DNA of 64,000 nt, taken from the IMG/VR virus record IMGVR_UViG_3300042544_001456, positions 1 to 64,000 of that record. The stretch is one strand, 5' to 3'. This document shows, piece after piece, positions 8,801-16,246 of the stretch (position 1 is its first letter; every line of letters starts with the position of its first letter). The notes beneath the pieces were generated by a model, which did not search any database, was not told where the DNA came from, and saw only the letters and a list, made by a program, of their open reading frames with translations. Position numbers and translations under genes: made by a program. Source of the stretch: a virus.

Positions 8801-9364
8801 TTAGATAATTCCTGCTTGTGCTAGCAAGTTTACAGAATCTATACTTAACTCAATTTCTGTTTTAATGTTAAGTTCAAGCAACTGATCTTGCAAACGAGTT
8901 TTTTCTTTTTTCAAAGAAGCAAGTCTAGATTTAAATTCTTTAATTTCAAATTCGTCAAAGATCGAAGTTTGAACTTGATCTTCTCTACCGTAAAACTGAT
9001 CTTCGCTACGATGTTTAATCTTTTCGAGTTTACCAGAAATAACTCCATCCTCGAGTGCCGGGCGTACTTTTGAAAGCTTAGAGTAAAGAGCAATTTCTTT
9101 TTCGATCATTGCTACTTCTGCAAGAAAATTGTTAATTCCTGATTGTGCATTAGCAATGCTAACAGCACGACGGATTTCGTATTGAACTCCCATTAGTGTA
9201 GAACGATTGTTTAAATTAAATTCAAATTTGTTTTTTGCTTCATTAATTTTTGTTGAAGCATTTTCAAACTCGTTAATAGAAATATCTGTTACTAATTCAA
9301 ATGTAGCAACCATATCAACAATTGCTGCTTGTAGTGCGTTTGCTTTTCTCAGTGAAACTTTCAT
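8801..9364 (-). CDS. Coiled-coil protein of unknown function downstream of gp23
   Basis: 187 residues from the ATG at 9364, which has an AAAGGAAT ribosome site; the longer reading to 9433 would run back into the gp23 terminator. The protein is almost entirely helical: an N-terminal Ala-rich helix (ANALQAAIVDMVATFELV), central amphipathic helices, and a C-terminal heptad region (KSRLASLKKEKTRLQDQLLE). No signal peptide or catalytic motif. It has its own sigma70-like promoter and is insulated from gp23 by a strong terminator, so it is probably not expressed with the capsid genes. It may be cytosolic. Unknown family. Confidence 0.6.
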   Translation of the reverse strand: MKVSLRKANALQAAIVDMVATFELVTDISINEFENASTKINEAKNKFEFNLNNRSTLMGVQYEIRRAVSIANAQSGINNFLAEVAMIEKEIALYSKLSKVRPALEDGVISGKLEKIKHRSEDQFYGREDQVQTSIFDEFEIKEFKSRLASLKKEKTRLQDQLLELNIKTEIELSIDSVNLLAQAGII

Positions 9365-9392
9365 TGTGCTATTCCTTTGTATTGTTTCTAAC

Positions 9393-9420
9393 AACATAAC
9401 ACAACACACACATAAGTCAA
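9393..9420 (-). promoter_or_regulatory. Sigma70-like promoter for 8801-9364
   Basis: On the minus strand a TTGACT -35 (9415-9420) is followed by a 16-base spacer and a TATGTT -10 (9393-9398). It sits between the gp23 terminator and the ATG at 9364, 29 bases from the start. Confidence 0.5.
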
Positions 9421-9431
9421 GAAAAAATTTC

Positions 9432-9458
9432 AAAAAAATAGGCCCCGTAGGGCCTATT
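9432..9458 (-). terminator. Strong intrinsic terminator after gp23
   Basis: AATAGGCCC and GGGCCTATT (9437-9445 and 9450-9458) form a perfect 9-bp stem. On the minus strand the loop is TACG closed by C-G, a UNCG tetraloop. A run of seven U follows (9432-9438). This is the clearest terminator in the window and ends the highly expressed capsid transcript. Confidence 0.9.
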
Positions 9459-9476
9459 CTTTATATGTTTCAGTTA

Positions 9477-10655
9477 TTAGCTGAAGCTTAGGTTTGCAGT
9501 TGTTACACCGACAACACCTAGGTAGTCCGCAGCGTTACCTAGCGACGAAGCAGCGTTAGTTAGTTCTACATAACCGTAACGAGTCATGAAGCTAACTACT
9601 GGTTCGAATGTTGACGGATCAAGAACAACACCACTGCTCATCAACGGAATGTATGGGCAATAGAAAGCGGCTGCGTCTGATTCTGATGAACCTTTGTAAC
9701 CGATTAGAACGTTGTCGCTTGAAGCATATGTGTTAACATAAACCTTCATTGCGTTGTTTAGAGTACCAACTAGCTTAGTGTTAGTTGGGGCTTCGAAAGT
9801 ACCTTCAGTTGTACGAGCGAAAGCACTAGTAGTTGCACTCTGTAGAAGAGTTAGAACAGTTGGGGAAACAACTGCCCAGTTACCAGCACCACGGCGTGTA
9901 CGCTGAGCGATCAAGTTTGAAACACGGTTGATTTGAACAGCTAGAGCAGCGTGTTCGTCACCAACGAATGTTGCAGTACCACTAACAGCAGCTTGGTCGT
10001 ATGTTTCAACGGCACTACCTGCAAGAGTAGTTAAGCTACGGATAACTTCTTGGTCGATTTCAGCAGTAATTTCTTGTGCAAGAGCTGCCATGATTTCTGC
10101 TTCGACGTCAATGCCGTGCATTGCTTGTGCGTCTTGAGCAGCTTCAAATGTCCAGCGAGCTGAGAGCTTACGTGACTTAGCTTCAACAGTTTGCTTCAAG
10201 ATTTGGATGCTTAGTCTGTTACCAGCAGTACCTTCGAGTACAGCAGTTCCAGCAGCAGTGTAAGAGTTTGTAACGTTACCTGAGTAACCTTCAGCAATCT
10301 TGAATGGTGATAGTGCTTCTTCACCAGCAGTAACACTTCCGCCAGTACTATCAGTGAACGAATCACTGTAACGTACTCTTAGAGTGTGAATTTGACCAAC
10401 TGGACCAGTCATTGGTTGAACACCAACCAATTCGTTAGCAATAACAGTTGGCATTACACGGCGTATAACCGGAAGAATAACTCTGTTAAGAGTTGCGATA
10501 TTACCAGCAGAAGTAGCACCAGCAGTTGCACTTTCTGAGAGATACTTGCGAGTATTCTCAAGAGTAGTGGCCATAACTGCTTTTTTGTTGCCTTGTAGGC
10601 CTTCAAGAAGGGCGTTTTTTGTCTCCTGCCAGCGACTTTCTAGTAGTTCTGACAT
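9477..10655 (-). CDS. 23: Major capsid protein gp23
   Basis: 392 residues. The diagnostic gp23 block is present near residues 58-95 (ILPVIRRVMPTVIANELVGV, then QPMTGPVGQIHTLRVRY), along with the gp23-type C-terminal region ending in FMTRYGYVEL and a short tail. T4 gp23 is 521 residues and marine T4-like versions are usually longer than this, so the present protein is compact. A prohead-protease site is visible: YLSE at residues 38-41 followed by SATAG, fitting the gp21 rule of cleavage after (L/I)xE. The propeptide would be about 41 residues, against 65 in T4. It follows gp22 by 10 bases and ends at a strong terminator. The mature protein forms the hexamers of the head shell. Confidence 0.95.
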   Translation of the reverse strand: MSELLESRWQETKNALLEGLQGNKKAVMATTLENTRKYLSESATAGATSAGNIATLNRVILPVIRRVMPTVIANELVGVQPMTGPVGQIHTLRVRYSDSFTDSTGGSVTAGEEALSPFKIAEGYSGNVTNSYTAAGTAVLEGTAGNRLSIQILKQTVEAKSRKLSARWTFEAAQDAQAMHGIDVEAEIMAALAQEITAEIDQEVIRSLTTLAGSAVETYDQAAVSGTATFVGDEHAALAVQINRVSNLIAQRTRRGAGNWAVVSPTVLTLLQSATTSAFARTTEGTFEAPTNTKLVGTLNNAMKVYVNTYASSDNVLIGYKGSSESDAAAFYCPYIPLMSSGVVLDPSTFEPVVSFMTRYGYVELTNAASSLGNAADYLGVVGVTTANLSFS

Positions 10656-10665
10656 ATTTTTCTCC

Positions 10666-11754
10666 TTATTTCAATCCAGCTAAACGCACAATGTCAATCA
10701 CATTGTTGTCGGTTGCTGACTTAATCGAACTATTTTCTCTATTGCCTGTAATTTCTTTGCCTTCTGATAGTATTGCCTTCTGCTTCGCTGGACTGTTACC
10801 GTCAATAACTGCCGGTAGATACTTTTCAAACGCAGAACGTAGTCTGTTAGTTTGAACGCTTTCCAGTAAATCTGTCATTATCGTTTTTTGATCTTTACTT
10901 AAAGGTGCAACAAGTTCGTTTAGAACTTTTTGACGCTCTTGTGATTCAACCAGACGTTTAACTTCTGATTTTTTTGATTCAACAAGATTCATAGCTTTTG
11001 CAGTAATTGCTTTTGCTTCAGCTAGTTGTTTGTCTTTTGCTGTAATTAATTTAAGTAACTTTTTAGTTTCTGAAGTTTCATTTAAGTGACTATTTAGATA
11101 TTCACCGGCGAATGCTTCAAAAATTTTGCGACCAAAATCGTTTTTACGTGCAACATCAATGTCTTCTTTAAGTTGACTAATTTCAGACTTAAGTCCTTTA
11201 GCAACTGTTTCTTGAACTGCTTTTGCACTTCTAGCAATAAAGTCTTTTTTGACTTTTGCTATATGGTCTTTAGCTTCACGTACTAAACGTACTTTTGTTT
11301 CAGCTAAGTCTTTTTTATCTTCTTGGAATTCTGCAAGTTCTTTTGCAAGTTGTTCTACAATGAATTCTTCAAGAACGGAAAATTTTGCTGCCATTTCTTT
11401 TTGATCTTCATGTAGTTCTGAAACTTCTTTAGCCAGAGATTCAGTTACAAACTTTTTAAATAGTTTTGTATTTTCTCTCATTGCTATAGCATATCGTGCT
11501 TTCGCTTCGGCTAGTTGTTTGCGATCATTGTGAAATTCTTCCATTTCTTCCGAAAGTTTTTCACCAATCATAGCGTCAATTGCTTCGATCATAACACCTT
11601 TATCGTGTTCATATTTCTTAGCAAATTCTTCACGAAGCTCTGTAGTTACCGCAAGACGGTTTTCTACAACTTTAGCATCCCACGCTTCTTGAATTTCAGA
11701 TTTTGTTTGCTCAGTAATTGCATCACTCTCTAAAAGGGCTCTTAATATATCCAT
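10666..11754 (-). CDS. 22: Prohead core scaffolding protein gp22
   Basis: 362 residues, almost all charged helix with long coiled-coil stretches (residues about 30-290). It has the expected position between protease gp21 and capsid gp23. The N-terminus MDILRALLESDAITEQTKSE and the C-terminal segment LVAPLSKDQKTIMTDLLESV fit gp22-type scaffolds. Three similar blocks follow one another (HNDRKQLAEAKARY, HEDQKEMAAKFSVL, QEDKKDLAETKVRL), so the scaffold rod contains an internal repeat of about 40 residues. It directs head-shell assembly and is degraded by gp21 in the prohead. It is longer than T4 gp22 (269 residues). Confidence 0.9.
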   Translation of the reverse strand: MDILRALLESDAITEQTKSEIQEAWDAKVVENRLAVTTELREEFAKKYEHDKGVMIEAIDAMIGEKLSEEMEEFHNDRKQLAEAKARYAIAMRENTKLFKKFVTESLAKEVSELHEDQKEMAAKFSVLEEFIVEQLAKELAEFQEDKKDLAETKVRLVREAKDHIAKVKKDFIARSAKAVQETVAKGLKSEISQLKEDIDVARKNDFGRKIFEAFAGEYLNSHLNETSETKKLLKLITAKDKQLAEAKAITAKAMNLVESKKSEVKRLVESQERQKVLNELVAPLSKDQKTIMTDLLESVQTNRLRSAFEKYLPAVIDGNSPAKQKAILSEGKEITGNRENSSIKSATDNNVIDIVRLAGLK

Positions 11755-11766
11755 GGTCTTTTCCTT

Positions 11767-12393
11767 TTATCGGAGTCCGCTTATTATTTTTAATAAGCTC
11801 TCTGCAATGTATTTTTGTGCCTTTTTATCGCCTTGAACTTCCTTACTAGTAAGGATTGCCTTATATCCACCTCTTGTATTCATTAGGTGTTCATATATTG
11901 GTGTAGGATAAGCACCTGGAGCACTTGGTTGTGCTACAACGTCTACAGTGATTATCTCAAATTCTGAAACATGTCCACTACCGTCTTCGGAAACGTTTCC
12001 GCTACCTCGCGATGAAACACCTAGCTTTACGCCGCTTTCAAGCATTGTTCTAACTAGTTGTCCCATCGGAGTTGGTAGTATTTTCAACTTTCCATAACCG
12101 TTAGGGCCATCCATCCACATTTCTGTAATCATATGGCTTACACGATCAAGGTTTATATTAAGACCTTCAGGATGATCTACTTCTCCGAGAACTGAATAAC
12201 CACCAGTAATCTGATCGTTAAGAGTGTTGACAGCCCTGCTTATTTCATTAACGGGATAGACACGCTGATTTGCGTTGCGTACTCCGCCTTGAATACAAAT
12301 ACCTTTCATGTAAAGATTTTTGCCTTCTTCAGCAGTCTCTACAATCATCCTGGCCTGATCGAAACTCAAACTCTCTCTTAAGTAGTTCATCAT
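11767..12393 (-). CDS. 21: Prohead core protein protease gp21
   Basis: 208 residues, close to the T4 protein in length. It belongs to the herpes-assemblin-like serine protease fold. The His-containing motif GEVDHPEG is at residues 70-77 (His74), and the Ser motif GVKLGVSSRGSG is at 121-132 (Ser127/128). It sits between the acidic core protein and gp22, as in T4. The enzyme is packaged in the prohead, matures itself and then cleaves the scaffold and gp23 after (L/I)xE. The double ATG at the start leaves the first residue ambiguous by one codon. Confidence 0.95.
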   Translation of the reverse strand: MMNYLRESLSFDQARMIVETAEEGKNLYMKGICIQGGVRNANQRVYPVNEISRAVNTLNDQITGGYSVLGEVDHPEGLNINLDRVSHMITEMWMDGPNGYGKLKILPTPMGQLVRTMLESGVKLGVSSRGSGNVSEDGSGHVSEFEIITVDVVAQPSAPGAYPTPIYEHLMNTRGGYKAILTSKEVQGDKKAQKYIAESLLKIISGLR

Positions 12394-12410
12394 TGGTCCT
12401 TTTTTCTGCC

Positions 12411-13418
12411 TTACTTGGCTCTCTTAGGAGCACCGTTTAACATGCTACCTGCGCCTTTGTCGGCAGTCTCACCGGCACCTTTTTTCTCAGCACCGTGGCC
12501 TTTTGGGTTGTTCTTCCATGACTTAGAAGCACTACCCCCTGGTACATTTACGTTACCAGTTTTCATGTCCTGTGGCTTTTGCTTGATCAAACTTGAACCT
12601 TTTAGTTGTCCTTTGTTTGCTTCTACACCAGCTTCTGTGTCACCACGAACAATATTTTGGGCACTACCGCCCATGTCGTTTTTGCCTGCTACAGTTGACT
12701 TTGAGTTTGCACCGTTGTCGCCGCCAATGTTTGCTCCAAATCCACCATTAACTTTTTCTACGTATTCACGCATTTGTTCACCAGCAGACTTGTTTTTCTT
12801 GTCATCTTTTTTGTGATCTTTTTTTGCTTCAAAAGCAAAAGATTCTTTTTCTTCGCTATCTTCTTCGTCGTCTTCTTCGCTATCGTCGTCGCCTTCGTCG
12901 TCGTTATCGAAGTCCATGTCTGAGTGCTCTGGCTCATCTTCTTCGCCGGCCATTAGTGCTTCGAAATCTGCTCTAAGTTCTTCTAAAGCATCTTCTAAAT
13001 CTGCAACACGGTCATCCATGTCATCGCCCATGTCGTCGCCTTCTTCGCCGTCGTCCATGCCGATGTCGCCCATCATGTCGTCGGTGCTGTCACCGCCTAT
13101 CATGCCCATAGCTGCGTCGCTGCCGTCGCCTGGAGCAAATTCGTCTAACCCAAACATTTCGTCGAGTTCTTCGTCGTCTTCCTCAGCAGCTTCGTCAACT
13201 TCTTCGTCGTCTTCTTCAGCAGCTTCGTCTAGCTCTTCTTCATCGTCTTCTTCAGCAGCTTCTTCGACTTCTTCGTCGTCTTCTTCTGATTCGATAATTG
13301 ATTGATAAATTTCACGTGACTTTTCCACTACGATTTCGTGGAATAGTTCTTCTGCTCCAGCACGGTCTTCATTTACAAGACGCTCAAGCATTTCTTCAAA
13401 CTTGTTGCGATCAGTCAT
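12411..13418 (-). CDS. Highly acidic prohead core protein (gp67/gp68 position)
   Basis: 335 residues at the place of T4 genes 67 and 68, between portal-side genes and gp21. Residues 1-45 are a helical segment (FEEMLERLVNEDRAGAEELF, then VEKSREIYQSIIESE) that resembles prohead-core proteins. Residues 46-205 are extremely rich in Asp/Glu, with three EAAEEDDEE repeats at 53-87. The remainder is Lys/Gly/Asn-rich with little structure. Small acidic internal head proteins are known in T4 to shape the core and be cleaved by gp21; that role is inferred here from charge and position. Which of gp67 or gp68 it represents, or whether it replaces both, cannot be told. The ribosome site is AGGAG. Confidence 0.7.
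   Translation of the reverse strand: MTDRNKFEEMLERLVNEDRAGAEELFHEIVVEKSREIYQSIIESEEDDEEVEEAAEEDDEEELDEAAEEDDEEVDEAAEEDDEELDEMFGLDEFAPGDGSDAAMGMIGGDSTDDMMGDIGMDDGEEGDDMGDDMDDRVADLEDALEELRADFEALMAGEEDEPEHSDMDFDNDDEGDDDSEEDDEEDSEEKESFAFEAKKDHKKDDKKNKSAGEQMREYVEKVNGGFGANIGGDNGANSKSTVAGKNDMGGSAQNIVRGDTEAGVEANKGQLKGSSLIKQKPQDMKTGNVNVPGGSASKSWKNNPKGHGAEKKGAGETADKGAGSMLNGAPKRAK
13158..13262 (-). repeat. Tandem acidic codon repeats in the prohead core gene
   Basis: Three imperfect units encode EAAEEDDEE plus two variable residues (about 33 bases each), built almost wholly from GAA, GAC and GAT codons. Such a tract can expand or contract by slippage. Confidence 0.7.
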
Positions 13419-13450
13419 TGTTTTCTCCTATATGTCAAGGCTGTCAGTTA

Positions 13451-13458
13451 TATTTACA
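13451..13458 (-). promoter_or_regulatory. Possible late promoter (TGTAAATA) before the head genes
   Basis: The minus strand reads TGTAAATA, one mismatch from NATAAATA, 33 bases upstream of the ATG at 13418. It could serve the acidic core-gp21-gp22-gp23 run. The mismatch makes it tentative. Confidence 0.35.
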
Positions 13459-13482
13459 TTTTTTTTAAAAAAGTGCGTAGAT

Positions 13483-13502
13483 ATAGGCTCAAACGAGCCT
13501 AT
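13483..13502 (-). terminator. 8-bp hairpin between 13511-14236 and the prohead core gene
   Basis: ATAGGCTC (13483-13490) pairs exactly with GAGCCTAT (13495-13502) around a 4-base loop, just past the stop at 13511. On the minus strand no U run follows, so termination would be partial at best. Confidence 0.45.
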
Positions 13503-13510
13503 TTTATACT

Positions 13511-14236
13511 TTAGTTATCTAAATTAAACCTTTTTATAAAACTTTCTACTGTTATGTGAGTTAAATTAGGTATTCCAACTAATACATCTGGCACAAAGCT
13601 GTTTGTATTTTCAATAACTCTAATGTATTTAATCTTTGTATACTTTTTTATGCATGTTGATGTTTGTCGAGTCCAGTTACCAAAATAAGTTGCACGGTCA
13701 TCAGTTTTTTTATAATTCAGCGTTCCGGCATATACGTTGTTGACTAGTTCTTTTTTCTTTCCTGTGCCTTCGTAGTCAAATCCTAAAATATAAATGGTAC
13801 TATATTCATGTTCACTTGCTAAATTTAATGCACTAGGACCGCTGCTCCATCCTAAGTTAGGATTAAAAAGATTTAAGCCATGTATTTCTCTTGTGAACCT
13901 ACTAGGATTAGTCCATACTTTATTTTTTAAATGATATCCAGTAGCAGTAATTTCTTTAATCATTTTTGCATCAACTGCAACTAAATGATCTGGAATAAAT
14001 TCTCTGTATAATGCATTACAACCATATACTTTACCATAAGGTTTTAAATCGTATGGCTTTATAGGTTTTCTGCTTACGCCGTTGCCTAAAACAAATGCCA
14101 CAGAACTATCTTGTGCAACTACAGGATGAATTATTTCATCCTGTGGCAATTTGCTTGATAATTTTTGTTGTTTTTGTAATAACTTTCTAAAACGACGTTC
14201 GTCTTTAGTTTCGTTAGGAATATATTCTTTAACCAT
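13511..14236 (-). CDS. Putative sialyltransferase/DUF115-like glycosyltransferase inserted in the head operon
   Basis: 241 residues. Residues 46-57 carry a nucleotide-binding-like motif (VAFVLGNGVSRK). YGCNALYREFIPDHLVAVD is at 71-89, and SSGPSALNLA plus IYILGFDYEG are at 131-157. This order (GNGxS, GCN-fY, SG--A--A, I-I-G-DY) recalls CstI/CstII-type GT42 sialyltransferases and the related DUF115 proteins. The match is from memory of motifs only and is not certain. T4 has no such gene between 20 and 21. It overlaps nothing and lies 11 bases after 14248-14499, so it is transcribed with the head genes. It may modify a host or virion glycan. Confidence is high that it is a gene and moderate for the function. 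Confidence 0.5.
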   Translation of the reverse strand: MVKEYIPNETKDERRFRKLLQKQQKLSSKLPQDEIIHPVVAQDSSVAFVLGNGVSRKPIKPYDLKPYGKVYGCNALYREFIPDHLVAVDAKMIKEITATGYHLKNKVWTNPSRFTREIHGLNLFNPNLGWSSGPSALNLASEHEYSTIYILGFDYEGTGKKKELVNNVYAGTLNYKKTDDRATYFGNWTRQTSTCIKKYTKIKYIRVIENTNSFVPDVLVGIPNLTHITVESFIKRFNLDN

Positions 14237-14247
14237 AAACTACCCGG

Positions 14248-14499
14248 TTACATAGGAGGTTGTGCTTGTGCTTGAGCAGCTATTCCATACATAGAACGAA
14301 TATGAGAAAGATCTTTGTTTGTTTCTTTTCTATGCATATCGTCTGCTCTTCTTGCACGATTTATATCTTTTAATGTTAGTCTAGTTTTTCTTGTATCATC
14401 AAGGTCGACTATAGATTGATCGTGCTTCGCATCGAAGCGATTGTCTTCAACAGGCTCCATTGTTTTTTTGTCAAAGTAATATAGTTCACGCAATATCAT
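14248..14499 (-). CDS. Small conserved protein downstream of the portal gene
   Basis: 83 residues from the ATG at 14499, preferred over the longer reading to 14616, whose extra residues overlap the portal gene. The start overlaps or abuts the portal stop region (14507). It reads MILRELYYFDKKTMEPVED and then RKTRLTLKDINRARRADD, with an Ala/Gln-rich tail. I recall similar small proteins right after gp20 in marine T4-like phages, but no function is established. Basic and helical; perhaps a head or scaffold-associated protein. Confidence 0.65.
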   Translation of the reverse strand: MILRELYYFDKKTMEPVEDNRFDAKHDQSIVDLDDTRKTRLTLKDINRARRADDMHRKETNKDLSHIRSMYGIAAQAQAQPPM

Positions 14500-14506
14500 A
14501 ATGTAT

Positions 14507-16246
14507 TTATGTTCCAAATGGTTGATTACTCTGAGATGCTGGAGCAGGTGCAGATGTTCCGCCGATCGGACTAGTATCACCGGATACGTCTGCTTCAACA
14601 TCAGGAGATATCTCACCTTCGGCTGCTCCTAAGTCGTTGCTTATATCTGCTCCTGTGATTCCAGCACTACGCATTTGTGCAGAAGCATCTTGCTCCATTC
14701 CTTCAAACATTTCGTCGTTTTCTTCTTTCCAGAGTCTTTCATTTTCTGCAATTTCTTCTTTTGAAAGACCTAAAAATCTCTGTAATGCAAAACGATTTGA
14801 TATAAATGGAATTTGTTGCATTGCTGTAAAAGTATTAATTCTATTACTGTCTAGTTCAGCTTGACGATAGCTTGCAAAGTTTTGCGGAGGCTGAAATTTT
14901 AAGTCAAACATCGAAACGTCAATGTTTATGCCTTTGTCTGTTAGATACAGTTTAAATTCATTATTAAAAACTTCTGATACTAAGCTTTGCAGACGTTCGC
15001 AGTAATTGTTGAAACGTAGTTCTTGAATGTATGCTGTTCCAACGCGGCCATCATTATATTGACTTGCACTGTCATCAGCACCAGTTGGAAGGTACGAACT
15101 TGGGATACGTAGTCCGCGTACCAACTTATTAGTGAAGTATCGTAAATCATCAATCTCTCCTAGATTTGTTCCGCCTGGCAAAGTTTCTACTTTTGATCCA
15201 CGACCTTCTGCTGTTTGAGGGAAGAAGTAATCTTCGTTAATCGAAAGAGGATTATATGTACTATCAATTACATTTGTGCCGCCACCGGTTTTACTAGGAA
15301 TACGTCGTTGGTGAATTTCTGTTTTTACTCTTTCCACAAACTGCATAGCAAGGTGACTAGGCATATTACCTACGTCAACATAGAATACTCTACGTTCCGG
15401 TGCTCTTTGTACACGATAGATAATAATAGCATCTTCTAATAATTCTTTTTGTTTATAAACTTTAAAAATACTTTCAAGCAAACTGTTACCAAATGGGAAG
15501 TTGTTGTCAAGTCCTTCGCTTAAAGAAATGTGAACAACGTGTTCTGCATTTATAGCAGTTTCATTTGACTCATTCATAAATCTGCTGGTTGAAGCATCCG
15601 GAGTTCTACCAGTCATAAACTTTTGATCTAATGTTTGGTACCCTGGTTGATTGCCGCCTGGGCCATACGCATTAGTTGTATTAATTTTTGTTGCACTTAA
15701 TGTTTCATATGCAATGTTTAAGTCTCTAATAATATACTGTTCCGGGCGTTTTCCTTCGCTTTCGTTAACAATAATTTTTGTAAGATTTGCTGGATCAACA
15801 TGAAACCATTTTTTAGTTTCAGGATCTCTGATAAAGAATTGATCTCCGTATTTAAAAATATTACGAATAATTTTAAACATGCGAGTTTCAAACTCGTTTA
15901 TCTTGCACCATTGTTTTAGATACTGTCCAAGAATTTGAATTTCACTATTAGTAGCTGCATTGTTAAACTGTATCTTAAAAGGTGTATTGTTTTCTTTATT
16001 TTTTTGAGTACAAAATTCAGCAAGAATATCTAGTGCGGCATTAACTTCACTATCGTTGTCCATAGTATTGTATTGACCGTATCGTTCAATACGATTAGGA
16101 TTTCCAACATAAACGTCTGGCAAATGGCTACTGTAATTTGCGGCAGCTGGTCCAAGTCCTGTTCCTCTTGCAAACGAAAAAGGACTATAACTTCCGTTTG
16201 AATTCATATTTGTTTGTACAGGAGTGAAGTACTTTTTCCAACTCAT
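14507..16246 (-). CDS. 20: Portal vertex protein gp20
   Basis: 579 residues (T4 gp20 is 524). Recognisable portal features include the N-terminal segment MSWKKYFTPVQ, the block YGQYNTMDNDSEVNAALDIL around residues 56-75, EDAIIIYRVQRAPERRVFYV around 273-292, and LVRGLRIPSSYLPTG around 373-387. It forms the dodecameric ring through which DNA enters and leaves and which starts head assembly. The last 70 residues are Ala/Gly/Ser/Pro-rich and variable. It begins at the last base of the upstream tape-measure-like gene, so the two are translationally coupled. Confidence 0.95.
   Translation of the reverse strand: MSWKKYFTPVQTNMNSNGSYSPFSFARGTGLGPAAANYSSHLPDVYVGNPNRIERYGQYNTMDNDSEVNAALDILAEFCTQKNKENNTPFKIQFNNAATNSEIQILGQYLKQWCKINEFETRMFKIIRNIFKYGDQFFIRDPETKKWFHVDPANLTKIIVNESEGKRPEQYIIRDLNIAYETLSATKINTTNAYGPGGNQPGYQTLDQKFMTGRTPDASTSRFMNESNETAINAEHVVHISLSEGLDNNFPFGNSLLESIFKVYKQKELLEDAIIIYRVQRAPERRVFYVDVGNMPSHLAMQFVERVKTEIHQRRIPSKTGGGTNVIDSTYNPLSINEDYFFPQTAEGRGSKVETLPGGTNLGEIDDLRYFTNKLVRGLRIPSSYLPTGADDSASQYNDGRVGTAYIQELRFNNYCERLQSLVSEVFNNEFKLYLTDKGINIDVSMFDLKFQPPQNFASYRQAELDSNRINTFTAMQQIPFISNRFALQRFLGLSKEEIAENERLWKEENDEMFEGMEQDASAQMRSAGITGADISNDLGAAEGEISPDVEADVSGDTSPIGGTSAPAPASQSNQPFGT

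Noticed and set aside
13158-13262. Short tandem repeats that could be mistaken for a CRISPR or minisatellite
   Set aside because: The units are codon repeats inside an open frame (EAAEEDDEE) with no spacers.
12916-13305. Serine-rich 129-residue frame on the plus strand
   Set aside because: It is the antisense shadow of the acidic Asp/Glu repeat region (GAA/GAC codons read backwards as Ser codons).
14504-14511. CATAAATA on the minus strand at the portal stop codon
   Set aside because: A late promoter here would place the RNA start at or after the ATG at 14499, and part of the match is the portal stop codon; probably chance in AT-rich DNA.
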